Below are positions 27,633-35,285 of a DNA stretch of 64,000 bases, one piece after another; the stretch's first letter is position 1; every line of letters starts with the position of its first letter. A model generated the notes under the pieces. It made no database searches and was not told where the DNA came from. It saw nothing but the letters and a program-made list of their open reading frames with translations. This DNA is from Streptomyces sp. NBC_01571. GTDB lineage: Bacteria; Actinomycetota; Actinomycetes; Streptomycetales; Streptomycetaceae. The stretch spans positions 7,440,001 through 7,504,000 of the forward strand of contig NZ_JAPEPZ010000001.1 of NCBI RefSeq assembly GCF_026339875.1, written 5' to 3'. A program made the translations under genes and the position numbers.

Positions 27633-30176
27633 ATGGGACGCGGCAAGCTTCGGATCTACCTCGGCGCGGCACCGGGGGTCGGCAAGACGTACGCGATGCT
27701 GTCCGAGGCGCACCGGCGCATGGAGCGCGGCACCGACTGCGTCGTCGCCTTCGTGGAGCACCACAACCGGCCGCGCACCGAGGTGATGCTGCACGGTCTG
27801 GAGCAGATCCCGCGCAAGGACCTCGACTACCGCGGCTCCTCCTTCACCGAGATGGACGTGGACGCCGTCCTGCGCCGCGCCCCGGCCGTCGCCCTGGTGG
27901 ACGAACTCGCGCACACCAATGTCCCCGGCTCCCGCAACGCCAAGCGCTGGCAGGACGTGGCGGAACTGCTCGCGGCCGGCATCGACGTCGTCTCGACCGT
28001 CAACATCCAGCACCTGGAGTCGCTCGGCGACGTCGTCGAGTCGATAACCGGTGTACGGCAGCGGGAGACCGTCCCCGACGAGGTCGTCCGCCGCGCGGAC
28101 CAGATCGAACTGGTCGACATGTCGCCCCCGGCGCTGCGCCGCCGCATGGCGCACGGCAACATCTACAAGTCCGACAAGGTCGACGCGGCCCTGTCCAACT
28201 ACTTCCGCCCCGGCAATCTCACCGCGCTGCGTGAGCTGGCCCTGCTCTGGGTGGCCGACCGGGTCGACGAGTACCTGACCGAGTACCGCAGCGAGCACCG
28301 GGTCTCCAAGATCTGGGGCTCGCGCGAACGGATCGTGGTGGGCCTGACCGGCGGCCCCGAGGGACGCACCCTGATCCGCCGTGCCGCGCGGCTGGCCGAG
28401 AAGGGCGCGGGCGGCGAGGTCATGGCCGTCTACATAGCGCGCAGCGACGGTCTCACGAACGCCTCACCCAAGGAACTGGCCGTCCAGCGCACCCTGGTCG
28501 AGGACCTCGGCGGCACCTTCCACCACGTCATCGGCGACGACATCCCCGTCTCGCTCCTGGACTTCGCACGCGGGGTCAACGCAACCCAGATCGTGCTCGG
28601 CTCCTCCCGCCGCAAGACCTGGCAGTACGTCTTCGGGCCCGGAGTCGGTGCCACCGTCGCCCGGGAGTCCGGCCCCGACCTGGACGTCCACATCGTCACC
28701 CACGACGAGGTCGCCAAGGGACGCGGACTGCCCGCGGCCCGCGGCGCGCGGCTCGGCCGCTCCCGGATCATCTGGGGCTGGCTGATCGGCCTGGGCGGCC
28801 CGGTGGTCCTCGCGCTGCTGCTCAACACCATCGACCTCGGCCTCGCCAACGACATGCTGCTGTTCCTCACGGTGACAGTGGCGGCCGCCCTGCTCGGCGG
28901 CCTGTTCCCGGCCCTCGCCTCGGCGGCCTTCGGCTCCCTGCTGCTGAACTACTTCTACACACCGCCGCTGCACCGCCTCACGATCGCGGACCCCAAGAAC
29001 ATCGTCGCCATCGCGATCTTCGTCGGCGTCGCGGTCTCCGTGGCCTCCGTGGTGGACCTGGCCGCCCGCCGCACCCACCAGGCGGCCAGGCTGCGCGCCG
29101 AGTCGGAGATCCTGTCCTTCCTCGCGGGCAGCGTCCTGCGCGGCGAGACCAGCCTCGAAGCCCTCCTGGAACGGGTCCGGGAGACCTTCGGGATGGAGGC
29201 GGTCGCGCTGCTGGAGCGGGCGGGCGACGTCGACCCGTGGACCTGCGCGGGCAGCGTGGGCCCCCGGTCGCCGCTGCGGCCCGAGGACGCGGACGTGGAC
29301 ATGCCGGTCGGCGACCACATGGCGCTCGCGCTCTCCGGACGCGTGCTGCCCGCCTCCGACCGCCGGGTGCTCGCCGCCTTCGCCGCCCAGGCGGCCGTCG
29401 TGCTGGACCGCCAGCGGCTCCAGCACGAGGCCGACCAGGCCAAGGAGCTGGCCGAGGGCAACCGCATCCGCACCGCGCTGCTGGCCGCCGTCAGCCACGA
29501 CCTGCGCACCCCGCTGGCCGCGATCAAGGCCGCCGTGTCCTCGCTGCGGTCCGACGACGTGGCCTGGTCGGAGGAGGACCAGGCGGAGCTCCTGGAGGCG
29601 ATCGAGGAGGGCGCCGACCGCCTCGACCACCTGGTGGGCAACCTGCTCGACATGTCCCGCCTCCAGACCGGCACGGTCACCCCGCTGATCCGGGAGATCG
29701 ACCTGGACGAGGTGGTGCCGATGGCGCTGGGCGGCGTGCCCGAGGGCAGCGTCGACCTGGAGATCCCGGAGGTCCTGCCGATGGTCGCCGTCGACGCGGG
29801 GCTCCTGGAGCGGGCGGTCGCCAACCTCGTCGAGAACGCCGTCAAGTACAGCCCCGTCGACGACCGGGTCCTCGTCTCGGCGAGCGCCATCGCCGACCGC
29901 GTGGAGGTACGCGTGGTGGACCGCGGGCCCGGTGTCCCGGACGAGGCCAAGGAGCGCATCTTCGCGCCCTTCCAGCGCTACGGCGACGCCCCGCGCGGCG
30001 CCGGGGTGGGCCTCGGACTCGCCGTCGCCCGTGGCTTCGCCGAGTCGATGGGCGGCACACTGAACGCCGAGGACACCCCCGGCGGCGGACTCACCATGGT
30101 GCTCACGATCCGGGCGGTGGACCGCCGTCCCGGGCCGCTCACCTCATCCGCAGTCGCAGAAAGGCAGGTCTCATGA
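27633..30176 (+). CDS. kdpD: KdpD-type sensor histidine kinase
   Basis: The product is 847 residues in typical KdpD order: N-terminal KdpD domain with GAAPGVGKTYAM and ALVDELAHTN (about 1-215), a USP-like domain (about 230-360), four membrane helices (about 385-490), a GAF-like segment (about 505-590), HisKA with His622 in SHDLRTPLAAIK, and HATPase with NAVKYS and GVGLGLAVARG. KdpD senses potassium shortage and activates KdpE. No kdpFABC operon is in the window, so the pump must be elsewhere. It overlaps kdpE by ATGA. Confidence 0.94.
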   Translation: MGRGKLRIYLGAAPGVGKTYAMLSEAHRRMERGTDCVVAFVEHHNRPRTEVMLHGLEQIPRKDLDYRGSSFTEMDVDAVLRRAPAVALVDELAHTNVPGSRNAKRWQDVAELLAAGIDVVSTVNIQHLESLGDVVESITGVRQRETVPDEVVRRADQIELVDMSPPALRRRMAHGNIYKSDKVDAALSNYFRPGNLTALRELALLWVADRVDEYLTEYRSEHRVSKIWGSRERIVVGLTGGPEGRTLIRRAARLAEKGAGGEVMAVYIARSDGLTNASPKELAVQRTLVEDLGGTFHHVIGDDIPVSLLDFARGVNATQIVLGSSRRKTWQYVFGPGVGATVARESGPDLDVHIVTHDEVAKGRGLPAARGARLGRSRIIWGWLIGLGGPVVLALLLNTIDLGLANDMLLFLTVTVAAALLGGLFPALASAAFGSLLLNYFYTPPLHRLTIADPKNIVAIAIFVGVAVSVASVVDLAARRTHQAARLRAESEILSFLAGSVLRGETSLEALLERVRETFGMEAVALLERAGDVDPWTCAGSVGPRSPLRPEDADVDMPVGDHMALALSGRVLPASDRRVLAAFAAQAAVVLDRQRLQHEADQAKELAEGNRIRTALLAAVSHDLRTPLAAIKAAVSSLRSDDVAWSEEDQAELLEAIEEGADRLDHLVGNLLDMSRLQTGTVTPLIREIDLDEVVPMALGGVPEGSVDLEIPEVLPMVAVDAGLLERAVANLVENAVKYSPVDDRVLVSASAIADRVEVRVVDRGPGVPDEAKERIFAPFQRYGDAPRGAGVGLGLAVARGFAESMGGTLNAEDTPGGGLTMVLTIRAVDRRPGPLTSSAVAERQVS

Positions 30177-30856
30177 CCCGGGTCCTCGTGGTCGACGACG
30201 AGCCGCAGATCACCCGAGCCCTCGTCATCAACCTGAGAGCACGCAAGTACGAGGTCGACGCGGCCCCCGACGGCGCCACCGCCCTCCAGCTCGCCGCCGC
30301 GCGTCATCCCGACGTCGTCGTGCTCGACCTCGGGCTGCCCGACATGGACGGCGTCGAGGTCATCAGGGGACTGCGCGGCTGGACCCGGGTGCCGATCCTG
30401 GTGCTCTCCGCCCGGCACTCCTCCGACGAGAAGGTCGAGGCGCTCGACGCGGGTGCCGACGACTACGTCACCAAGCCCTTCGGCATGGACGAACTGCTGG
30501 CCCGGCTGCGCGCCGCCGTCCGCCGCGCCGAGCCCAATGGGTCCGGCGAGGACGACGTCGTCGTCGACACCGAGGACTTCACGGTGGATCTGGCGGCCAA
30601 GAAGGTCAACCGCGCCGGACGCGACGTCCGGCTGACCCCCACGGAGTGGCACCTCCTGGAGGTCCTGGTCCGCAACACCGGCCGCCTGGTCAGCCAGAAA
30701 CAGCTGCTCCAGGAGGTGTGGGGGCCGTCGTACGGCACGGAGACGAACTATCTGCGGGTCTACATGGCCCAGCTGCGCCGCAAGCTGGAGGCGGATCCCT
30801 CGCATCCGCGGCACTTCATCACGGAGCCGGGGATGGGCTACCGGTTCGAGAAATGA
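30173..30856 (+). CDS. kdpE: KdpE-type response regulator
   Basis: The product is 227 residues. The receiver domain has VDDEPQ, phospho-acceptor Asp in VVLDLGLPDMDGVEV and the conserved Lys in YVTKPFGMDELLAR. The C-terminal winged helix is OmpR-type (LTPTEWHLLEVLVRNTGRLV, ending PGMGYRFEK). It is coupled to kdpD by a 4-nt overlap. The expected target is the kdpFABC promoter, not present in this window. Confidence 0.94.
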   Translation: MTRVLVVDDEPQITRALVINLRARKYEVDAAPDGATALQLAAARHPDVVVLDLGLPDMDGVEVIRGLRGWTRVPILVLSARHSSDEKVEALDAGADDYVTKPFGMDELLARLRAAVRRAEPNGSGEDDVVVDTEDFTVDLAAKKVNRAGRDVRLTPTEWHLLEVLVRNTGRLVSQKQLLQEVWGPSYGTETNYLRVYMAQLRRKLEADPSHPRHFITEPGMGYRFEK

Positions 30857-30919
30857 GCGGTGCTCGAGAGAGGGGCCTCGCGGGTACGACGGTGTCATCG
30901 GCCCCGGTACGCTTTCGGT

Positions 30920-31318
30920 ATGAGTGCTGTTCCCCGTTCCGAAAAACCGGCGGGCCGGTTCCGGCGCATGATAGACCGGCTCTCCTCGTCCCAGGAGGAC
31001 CTGGAGTCCGAGGAGCTGCGCGAGGAAGCCGAGACGACGGGGTGCACCCGTATCGGTGACTGCCACGACCGGCAGATCGTCACGGTTACTGGTACGTTGC
31101 GCACGGTCACTCTGCGGCCACGGGCCGGAGTCCCGGCGCTGGAGGCCGAGCTGTTCGACGGCTCGGCGGCGCTGGACGTGGTCTGGCTCGGCAGACGCTC
31201 CATCGTGGGAATCGAGCCGGGGCGCAAGATGATCGCTTCGGGCCGCATCTCGATGAGCCGGGGCCGTAGGGTGCTGTTCAACCCGAAGTACGAACTCAGA
31301 CCGCTCGGACGGGAGTAG
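30920..31318 (+). CDS. OB-fold nucleic-acid-binding domain protein
   Basis: The product is 132 residues. A single OB-fold (about 45-130) is seen in VTVTGTLRTVTLRPRAGVPA, LEAELFDGSAALDVVWLG and ISMSRGRRVLFNPKYEL. It corresponds in position and size to the mycobacterial OB-fold protein that also neighbours a DUF3159 gene. Binding of DNA or RNA is the family expectation only. The stop lies 3 bp from the DUF3159 start, so they form an operon. Confidence 0.87.
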   Translation: MSAVPRSEKPAGRFRRMIDRLSSSQEDLESEELREEAETTGCTRIGDCHDRQIVTVTGTLRTVTLRPRAGVPALEAELFDGSAALDVVWLGRRSIVGIEPGRKMIASGRISMSRGRRVLFNPKYELRPLGRE

Positions 31319-31321
31319 CCG

Positions 31322-32077
31322 GTGACGTCGCTCGACAAGCCGACCGAAGACGCCCAGCAGGACGCGAGGGCGGTGACGGAGGCCGCGCTCTTCGAGGCGT
31401 TCGGCGGTGTGCGGGGCATGGTCGAGACCGTGGTGCCCGGCCTGCTCTTCGTCACCATCTTCACGATCAACAAGGACCTGCACTGGTCGGCGATCGCCGC
31501 CCTCGGAGTGTCCCTGCTGCTCGTCGTCGTCCGCCTCGTGATGCGCGACACGGTGAAGCACGCCTTCAGCGGCGTCTTCGGCGTCGCCTTCGGCGTGGTC
31601 TTCGCGATGATGACGGGCAACGCGAAGGACTTCTACCTGCCGGGCATGCTCTACACGCTCGGCCTGGCCGTCGCCTACATCGTCACGACCCTCGCGGGTG
31701 TGCCCCTGATCGGCCTGATCCTCGGCCCGGTCTTCAAGGAGAACCTCTCCTGGCGTACCCGCAACCCGGGCCGCAAGAAGGCGTACGCGAAGGCCAGCTG
31801 GGCCTGGGGCCTGATCCTGCTCGCCAAGTGCGCGGTCCTCTTCCCGCTCTACTGGTGGGCCAACACCGCACAACTGGGCTGGGTCCTGGTCGCGTTGAAG
31901 ATCCCGCCGTTCCTGCTGGCCGTCTGGCTCACCTGGGTGTTCCTGGCGAAGGCCCCGGCTCCCATCGACGTGTTCGCGGAGATGGAGGCGGAGGAGCAGG
32001 CCGAGAAGGAGCGCAAGGCCGCCCTCGCGCAGGAGGACACCGAGGCCGCGGCCGGCCGTCACCGCCGCGACGCCTAG
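31322..32077 (+). CDS. DUF3159 family membrane protein
   Basis: The protein has 251 residues and about five or six membrane helices between 35 and 215. A cytosolic N-terminus carries ALFEAFGGVRGMVETVVPGL, the family signature, and a charged C-terminal tail is rich in Glu, Lys and Ala. The function is unknown. Gene order with the OB-fold protein and the TrkA pair is conserved in actinobacteria, suggesting a role near the membrane in ion or stress physiology, but this is inference. It starts at GTG 31322. Confidence 0.88.
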   Translation: MTSLDKPTEDAQQDARAVTEAALFEAFGGVRGMVETVVPGLLFVTIFTINKDLHWSAIAALGVSLLLVVVRLVMRDTVKHAFSGVFGVAFGVVFAMMTGNAKDFYLPGMLYTLGLAVAYIVTTLAGVPLIGLILGPVFKENLSWRTRNPGRKKAYAKASWAWGLILLAKCAVLFPLYWWANTAQLGWVLVALKIPPFLLAVWLTWVFLAKAPAPIDVFAEMEAEEQAEKERKAALAQEDTEAAAGRHRRDA

Positions 32078-32085
32078 TCACCCGT

Positions 32086-32129
32086 ACGAGTCGGGGCGTC
32101 CGGAGAATCTCCGGGCGCCCCGACTCGTG
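32086..32129 (+). terminator. Terminator after DUF3159 gene
   Basis: ACGAGTCGGGGCG and CGCCCCGACTCGT bracket an inner stem of CCGGAG/CTCCGG-type bases, forming a long GC-rich hairpin. Confidence 0.75.
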
Positions 32130-32229
32130 TCCGGGCGCCCTCGTCCTGTACCCGTGCGCCCCGCCCCCGTGTCCCACCATCGGGGAATCCGGTGGCCGTG
32201 CGGCGGGGCGGGCGTCAGAATCGCCGTTC

Positions 32230-32820
32230 ATGGAGCCTGTCTCGCTCACCACGGAGCGTCTGTTGATCCGCCCGCACGACGCGCGTGACGAGGACGCGCT
32301 CCTCGCCGCCTGTCAGGACCCCGAGATCGCGCGGTGGACGGACTTCCCCACGCCCTACGAGCGCCGGCACGCCGCCTTCTATCTGCGGGCGCTGGTGCCG
32401 CGGGGCTGGCGCGACGACTCGATGTACCACTTCGCGGTGGAGCGGCGGGACGACGGCGACGGCACCCTCGTGGCGTCCGTCAACGTGCACCGGCAGGCCG
32501 ACGTCTGGGGCGTCGGGTACTGGACGGTGGCGGAGCACCGGGGCCGGGGCTATGCGACGGAGGCCGTCGGCGTCCTGGCGCGGTGGGCGTTCACCGAGCT
32601 GGGTGTGCAGCGGCTGGAGTGGCGGGCGGAGGCGGGCAACCGGGGCTCGTGGGCGGTCGCCCGTAAGGCCGGCTTCGTACGGGAGGGCGTGCTGCGGGCG
32701 GCGCAGACCGGCCGGGACGGCCTGCGGGACACCTGGATCGGGGCGCTGCTGCCCGGCGATCTGGGTCTGCCGTTCGCGTTGCCGTACAGCCCGGCGGCCG
32801 ACGATCTCCAGAGGTCCTGA
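32230..32820 (+). CDS. GNAT family N-acetyltransferase (RimJ/RimL-like)
   Basis: The product is 196 residues, beginning VSLTTERLLIRPHDARDEDA, with the acetyl-CoA pyrophosphate loop AEHRGRGYATEAV (about 103-115) and the RimJ/L ending NRGSWAVARKAGFVREG. Such enzymes acetylate N-termini of ribosomal or other proteins or small amines; the target is unknown. The gene is single and converges on the TrkA pair at a strong hairpin. Confidence 0.88.
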   Translation: MEPVSLTTERLLIRPHDARDEDALLAACQDPEIARWTDFPTPYERRHAAFYLRALVPRGWRDDSMYHFAVERRDDGDGTLVASVNVHRQADVWGVGYWTVAEHRGRGYATEAVGVLARWAFTELGVQRLEWRAEAGNRGSWAVARKAGFVREGVLRAAQTGRDGLRDTWIGALLPGDLGLPFALPYSPAADDLQRS

Positions 32821-32829
32821 CGAAAGCGG

Positions 32830-32865
32830 GTGAAGCCTCCGCGGGACTCCCCGCGGAGGCTTCAC
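32830..32865. terminator. Bidirectional terminator between GNAT and TrkA genes
   Basis: A near-perfect 16-bp stem, GTGAAGCCTCCGCGGG / CCCGCGGAGGCTTCAC, has a very short loop. Confidence 0.85.
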
Positions 32866-32885
32866 CGCTGCTTCAGGGTGCCGGG

Positions 32886-33563
32886 CTAGTTCGGCGCGTC
32901 CTCGCGGCGGACCGAGAGCAGGTCCTCCAACTGCTCCTCGCGGGCCTGGGCGGCCACGAAGAGGAGCTCGTCGCCCGCCTCCAGGGAGTCCTCCTGGGAG
33001 GGGGTGAGCACCCGGGTGCCGCGGATGATCGTGACCAGGGAGGTGTCCTGGGGCCACTCCACGTCACCCACCTGCGTGCCGGCCAGGGCCGACTCCGGCG
33101 GGAGGGTGAGCTCGACCAGGTTCGCGTCACCGTGGCTGAAGCGCAGCAGACGGACCAGGTCGCCGACGCTCACCGCCTCCTCCACCAGGGCCGACATCAG
33201 GCGCGGGGTGGAGACGGCGACGTCGACGCCCCAGGCCTCGTTGAACAGCCATTCGTTCTTCGGGTTGTTGACCCGGGCGACGACGCGCGGCACGCCGTAC
33301 TCGGTCTTGGCGAGCAGCGAGACGACCAGGTTGACCTTGTCGTCACCGGTGGCCGCGATGACCACGTTGCAGCGCTGCAGTGCCGCCTCGTCCAGGGACG
33401 TGATCTCGCAGGCGTCGGCGAGCAGCCACTCCGCCTGCGGGACGCGCTCGACCGAGATGGCCGTCGGCGCCTTGTCGATCAGCAGGATCTCGTGGCCGTT
33501 CTCCAGGAGCTCGCCCGCGATCGAGCGGCCCACGGCGCCGGCACCGGCAATGGCGACCCTCAT
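32886..33563 (-). CDS. TrkA-family potassium uptake regulatory protein (second of pair)
   Basis: The protein has 225 residues: an RCK_N Rossmann domain (about 1-125) with the nucleotide-binding MRVAIAGAGAVGRSIA and acidic ligand LLIDK, then an RCK_C domain (about 140-215). Such proteins gate K+ channels or transporters in response to NAD(H), ATP/ADP or c-di-AMP. It overlaps the upstream trkA by one base (TGATG). The pair corresponds to CeoB/CeoC in mycobacteria. The membrane partner is probably the KimA-like permease nearby or a Trk channel elsewhere. Confidence 0.9.
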   Translation of the reverse strand: MRVAIAGAGAVGRSIAGELLENGHEILLIDKAPTAISVERVPQAEWLLADACEITSLDEAALQRCNVVIAATGDDKVNLVVSLLAKTEYGVPRVVARVNNPKNEWLFNEAWGVDVAVSTPRLMSALVEEAVSVGDLVRLLRFSHGDANLVELTLPPESALAGTQVGDVEWPQDTSLVTIIRGTRVLTPSQEDSLEAGDELLFVAAQAREEQLEDLLSVRREDAPN

Positions 33564-34234
33564 CAGTGACCGCTCTCCTCTTCGGGGCCCTCGGCGAACG
33601 AGGCCTCGACCTTTTCGACGTCGTCCGTGCGCATCATCACGTGCACGAGGTCGCCCTCCTGCAGCACCGTCTGCGAGGTGGGCAGAATCGCCTCGCCCAG
33701 CCTGGTCAGGAAGGCCACACGCACGCCGGTCTCGTCCTGGAGGCGGCTGATCTTGTGGCCGACCCAGGCGGCGGAGGCGTGCACCTCGGCGAGCTGCACC
33801 CCACCGGTGGGATCGCGCCACAGCGGTTCGGCGCCGGACGGCAGCAGGCGGCGCAGCATCTGGTCGGCCGTCCATCGGACGGTGGCGACGGTCGGGATGC
33901 CCAGGCGCTGGTAGACCTCGGCGCGGCGCGGGTCGTAGATGCGGGCCGCGACGTTCTCGATGCCGAACATCTCCCGGGCGACCCGGGCGGCGATGATGTT
34001 CGAGTTGTCCCCGCTGGACACGGCGGCGAAGGCGCCGGCCTCCTCGATGCCCGCCTCGCGCAGGGTGTCCTGGTCGAAGCCGACTCCGGTGACACGACGG
34101 CCGCCGAAACCGGAGCCGAGTCGTCGGAAGGCTGTGGGGTCCTGGTCGATCACCGCGACCGTGTGCCCCCGTTGCTCCAGGGTCTGGGCGAGAGCGGAAC
34201 CCACTCTGCCGCAGCCCATGATGACGATGTGCAC
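33563..34234 (-). CDS. TrkA-family potassium uptake regulatory protein (first of pair)
   Basis: The product is 223 residues with RCK_N (MHIVIMGCGRVGSALAQTLE, about 1-120) and RCK_C (about 135-215). The dinucleotide motif GxGxxG is complete. Being first in the two-gene unit, it sets the promoter; the roughly 770 bp upstream hold only low-complexity sequence and a 31-residue gene. A heteromeric RCK ring with its downstream neighbour is likely by analogy. Confidence 0.9.
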   Translation of the reverse strand: MHIVIMGCGRVGSALAQTLEQRGHTVAVIDQDPTAFRRLGSGFGGRRVTGVGFDQDTLREAGIEEAGAFAAVSSGDNSNIIAARVAREMFGIENVAARIYDPRRAEVYQRLGIPTVATVRWTADQMLRRLLPSGAEPLWRDPTGGVQLAEVHASAAWVGHKISRLQDETGVRVAFLTRLGEAILPTSQTVLQEGDLVHVMMRTDDVEKVEASFAEGPEEESGH

Positions 34235-34455
34235 CTAGCCCAACCCCGCAGTCCTGGTCATCCCGCTGACCTGCGAAAACACCCTGCTCACTCTTCTCTC
34301 TCAGTCTGCCGGGCCCTCACGAGGCAACGGCATGCGGCGTTGCCGGAAACGAGCTTAAGGCGCAACAGCGGTCTTGCCCTCATCGGTGCGGGGATCTCCT
34401 GCGCCGATCCCGCGCAGGGTCCCGCCGGTGTACGCGGCGGGATCCTCCCGACGCC

Positions 34456-34788
34456 CTACGCGCCGGGGTGCGACGGGCGGGGCGGCAGCCCCGGGGGCAC
34501 CACCCAGGCCATGGGGGAGCGCGTCGGCGCGGCCTCCGCGGAGGCCTCGGAGGCCGCGCCGGCCACCGAGGTCACGGAGGCCGCCGAGGTCACGGAGGCC
34601 GGGGATGCCGCCGCGGCGGCGGGGGCCGTGGGGCCCGCTGGACCTGCTGGGCCTGCTGGACCTGCTGGACCTGCTGGGGCAGTTGGGCCTGCTGGGGCAG
34701 CTGGGACGGCCGGGCCGGCCGGGCCGGCAAGGGCGCCCATGGGCCGGTCGCCGGTCGTCTCGGCCGGGGCGTTGTCGGGAGCGTCCAT
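34456..34788 (-). CDS. Possible Ala/Pro/Gly-rich low-complexity protein (110 aa)
   Basis: Starting at ATG 34788 the protein reads MDAPDNAPAETTGD, then GPAG/PAG triplet repeats, then an Ala/Ser/Val/Thr segment, and ends with AWVVPPGLPPRPSHPGA. It is compositionally biased with no domain. The ribosome binding site is poor and the same DNA is open on other frames, so it may not be translated. It is listed because the frame has sensible beginning and end segments. Confidence 0.3.
   Translation of the reverse strand: MDAPDNAPAETTGDRPMGALAGPAGPAVPAAPAGPTAPAGPAGPAGPAGPAGPTAPAAAAASPASVTSAASVTSVAGAASEASAEAAPTRSPMAWVVPPGLPPRPSHPGA
34559..34735. repeat. Low-complexity triplet-type repeat tract
   Basis: GAGGTCACGGAGGCC recurs at about 34568 and 34586, followed by many copies of CTGCTGGACCTGCTGGGCCT-like units to about 34700 and GGCCGGCCGGG blocks. 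The 9-base periodicity gives Gly-Pro-Ala-type repeats if translated. It lies in the 774-bp gap 34235-35008. Confidence 0.7.
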
Positions 34789-35008
34789 ACCCCGGACAAC
34801 GACCTGGACCGGCCAAGGGAACGGAGCCCCTGCCGCGCGGCAAGGTCGCGCGGGAAGCACGCGTGGGACGGAGAGGAAAAGGGGAACGGGGGACGCAGGA
34901 AGGAAGAGAGGCAGGATGCCCGGGCAGAGTCGGGTCATCCTTTGGGAAAGTTCAGGAAAAGAGACAAGGACCACAAGGTGAACGGAATCCGTCTCTCCGG
35001 TCGCCCGC

Positions 35009-35104
35009 TCAGCGTCGGCTGATGCTGCGCACGCTGACCAGGGTCAGGATTCCGAGGCCGACGAGTCCCGCGGCTGCGCCGATGAGCTGTGCGGTCGCGT
35101 GCAT
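35009..35104 (-). CDS. 31-residue single-pass membrane peptide
   Basis: The peptide begins MHATAQLIGAAAGLVGLGIL and ends in VRSISRR: one hydrophobic helix followed by a basic tail, which by the positive-inside rule places the C-terminus in the cytoplasm. A textbook GGAGG lies 4 nt before ATG 35104, and the segment upstream is AT-rich and promoter-like. It is divergent from the KimA-like permease gene and could be a small regulatory subunit of a transporter. The function is unknown. Confidence 0.65.
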   Translation of the reverse strand: MHATAQLIGAAAGLVGLGILTLVSVRSISRR

Positions 35105-35285
35105 GGAACCTCCATAAATGGACAAAAAGGGAACTTCGTCATATATGCATGCGGCTCTCGGATGTGCGGAATCCGCAACGGGACCTGTCCCCGTTTTCAC
35201 TCGGAGAGCAGATGGGGAGGGGAAGGTGAGGTGATGCGGCTCGGTGGGTGGGCGACCCCCCGTTCGAACGCTTACGATCCTCTGC

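Noticed and set aside
34235..34788. The Leu/Gly-type repeat tract as a CRISPR array
   Set aside because: Repeats are contiguous 9-base units without unique spacers.
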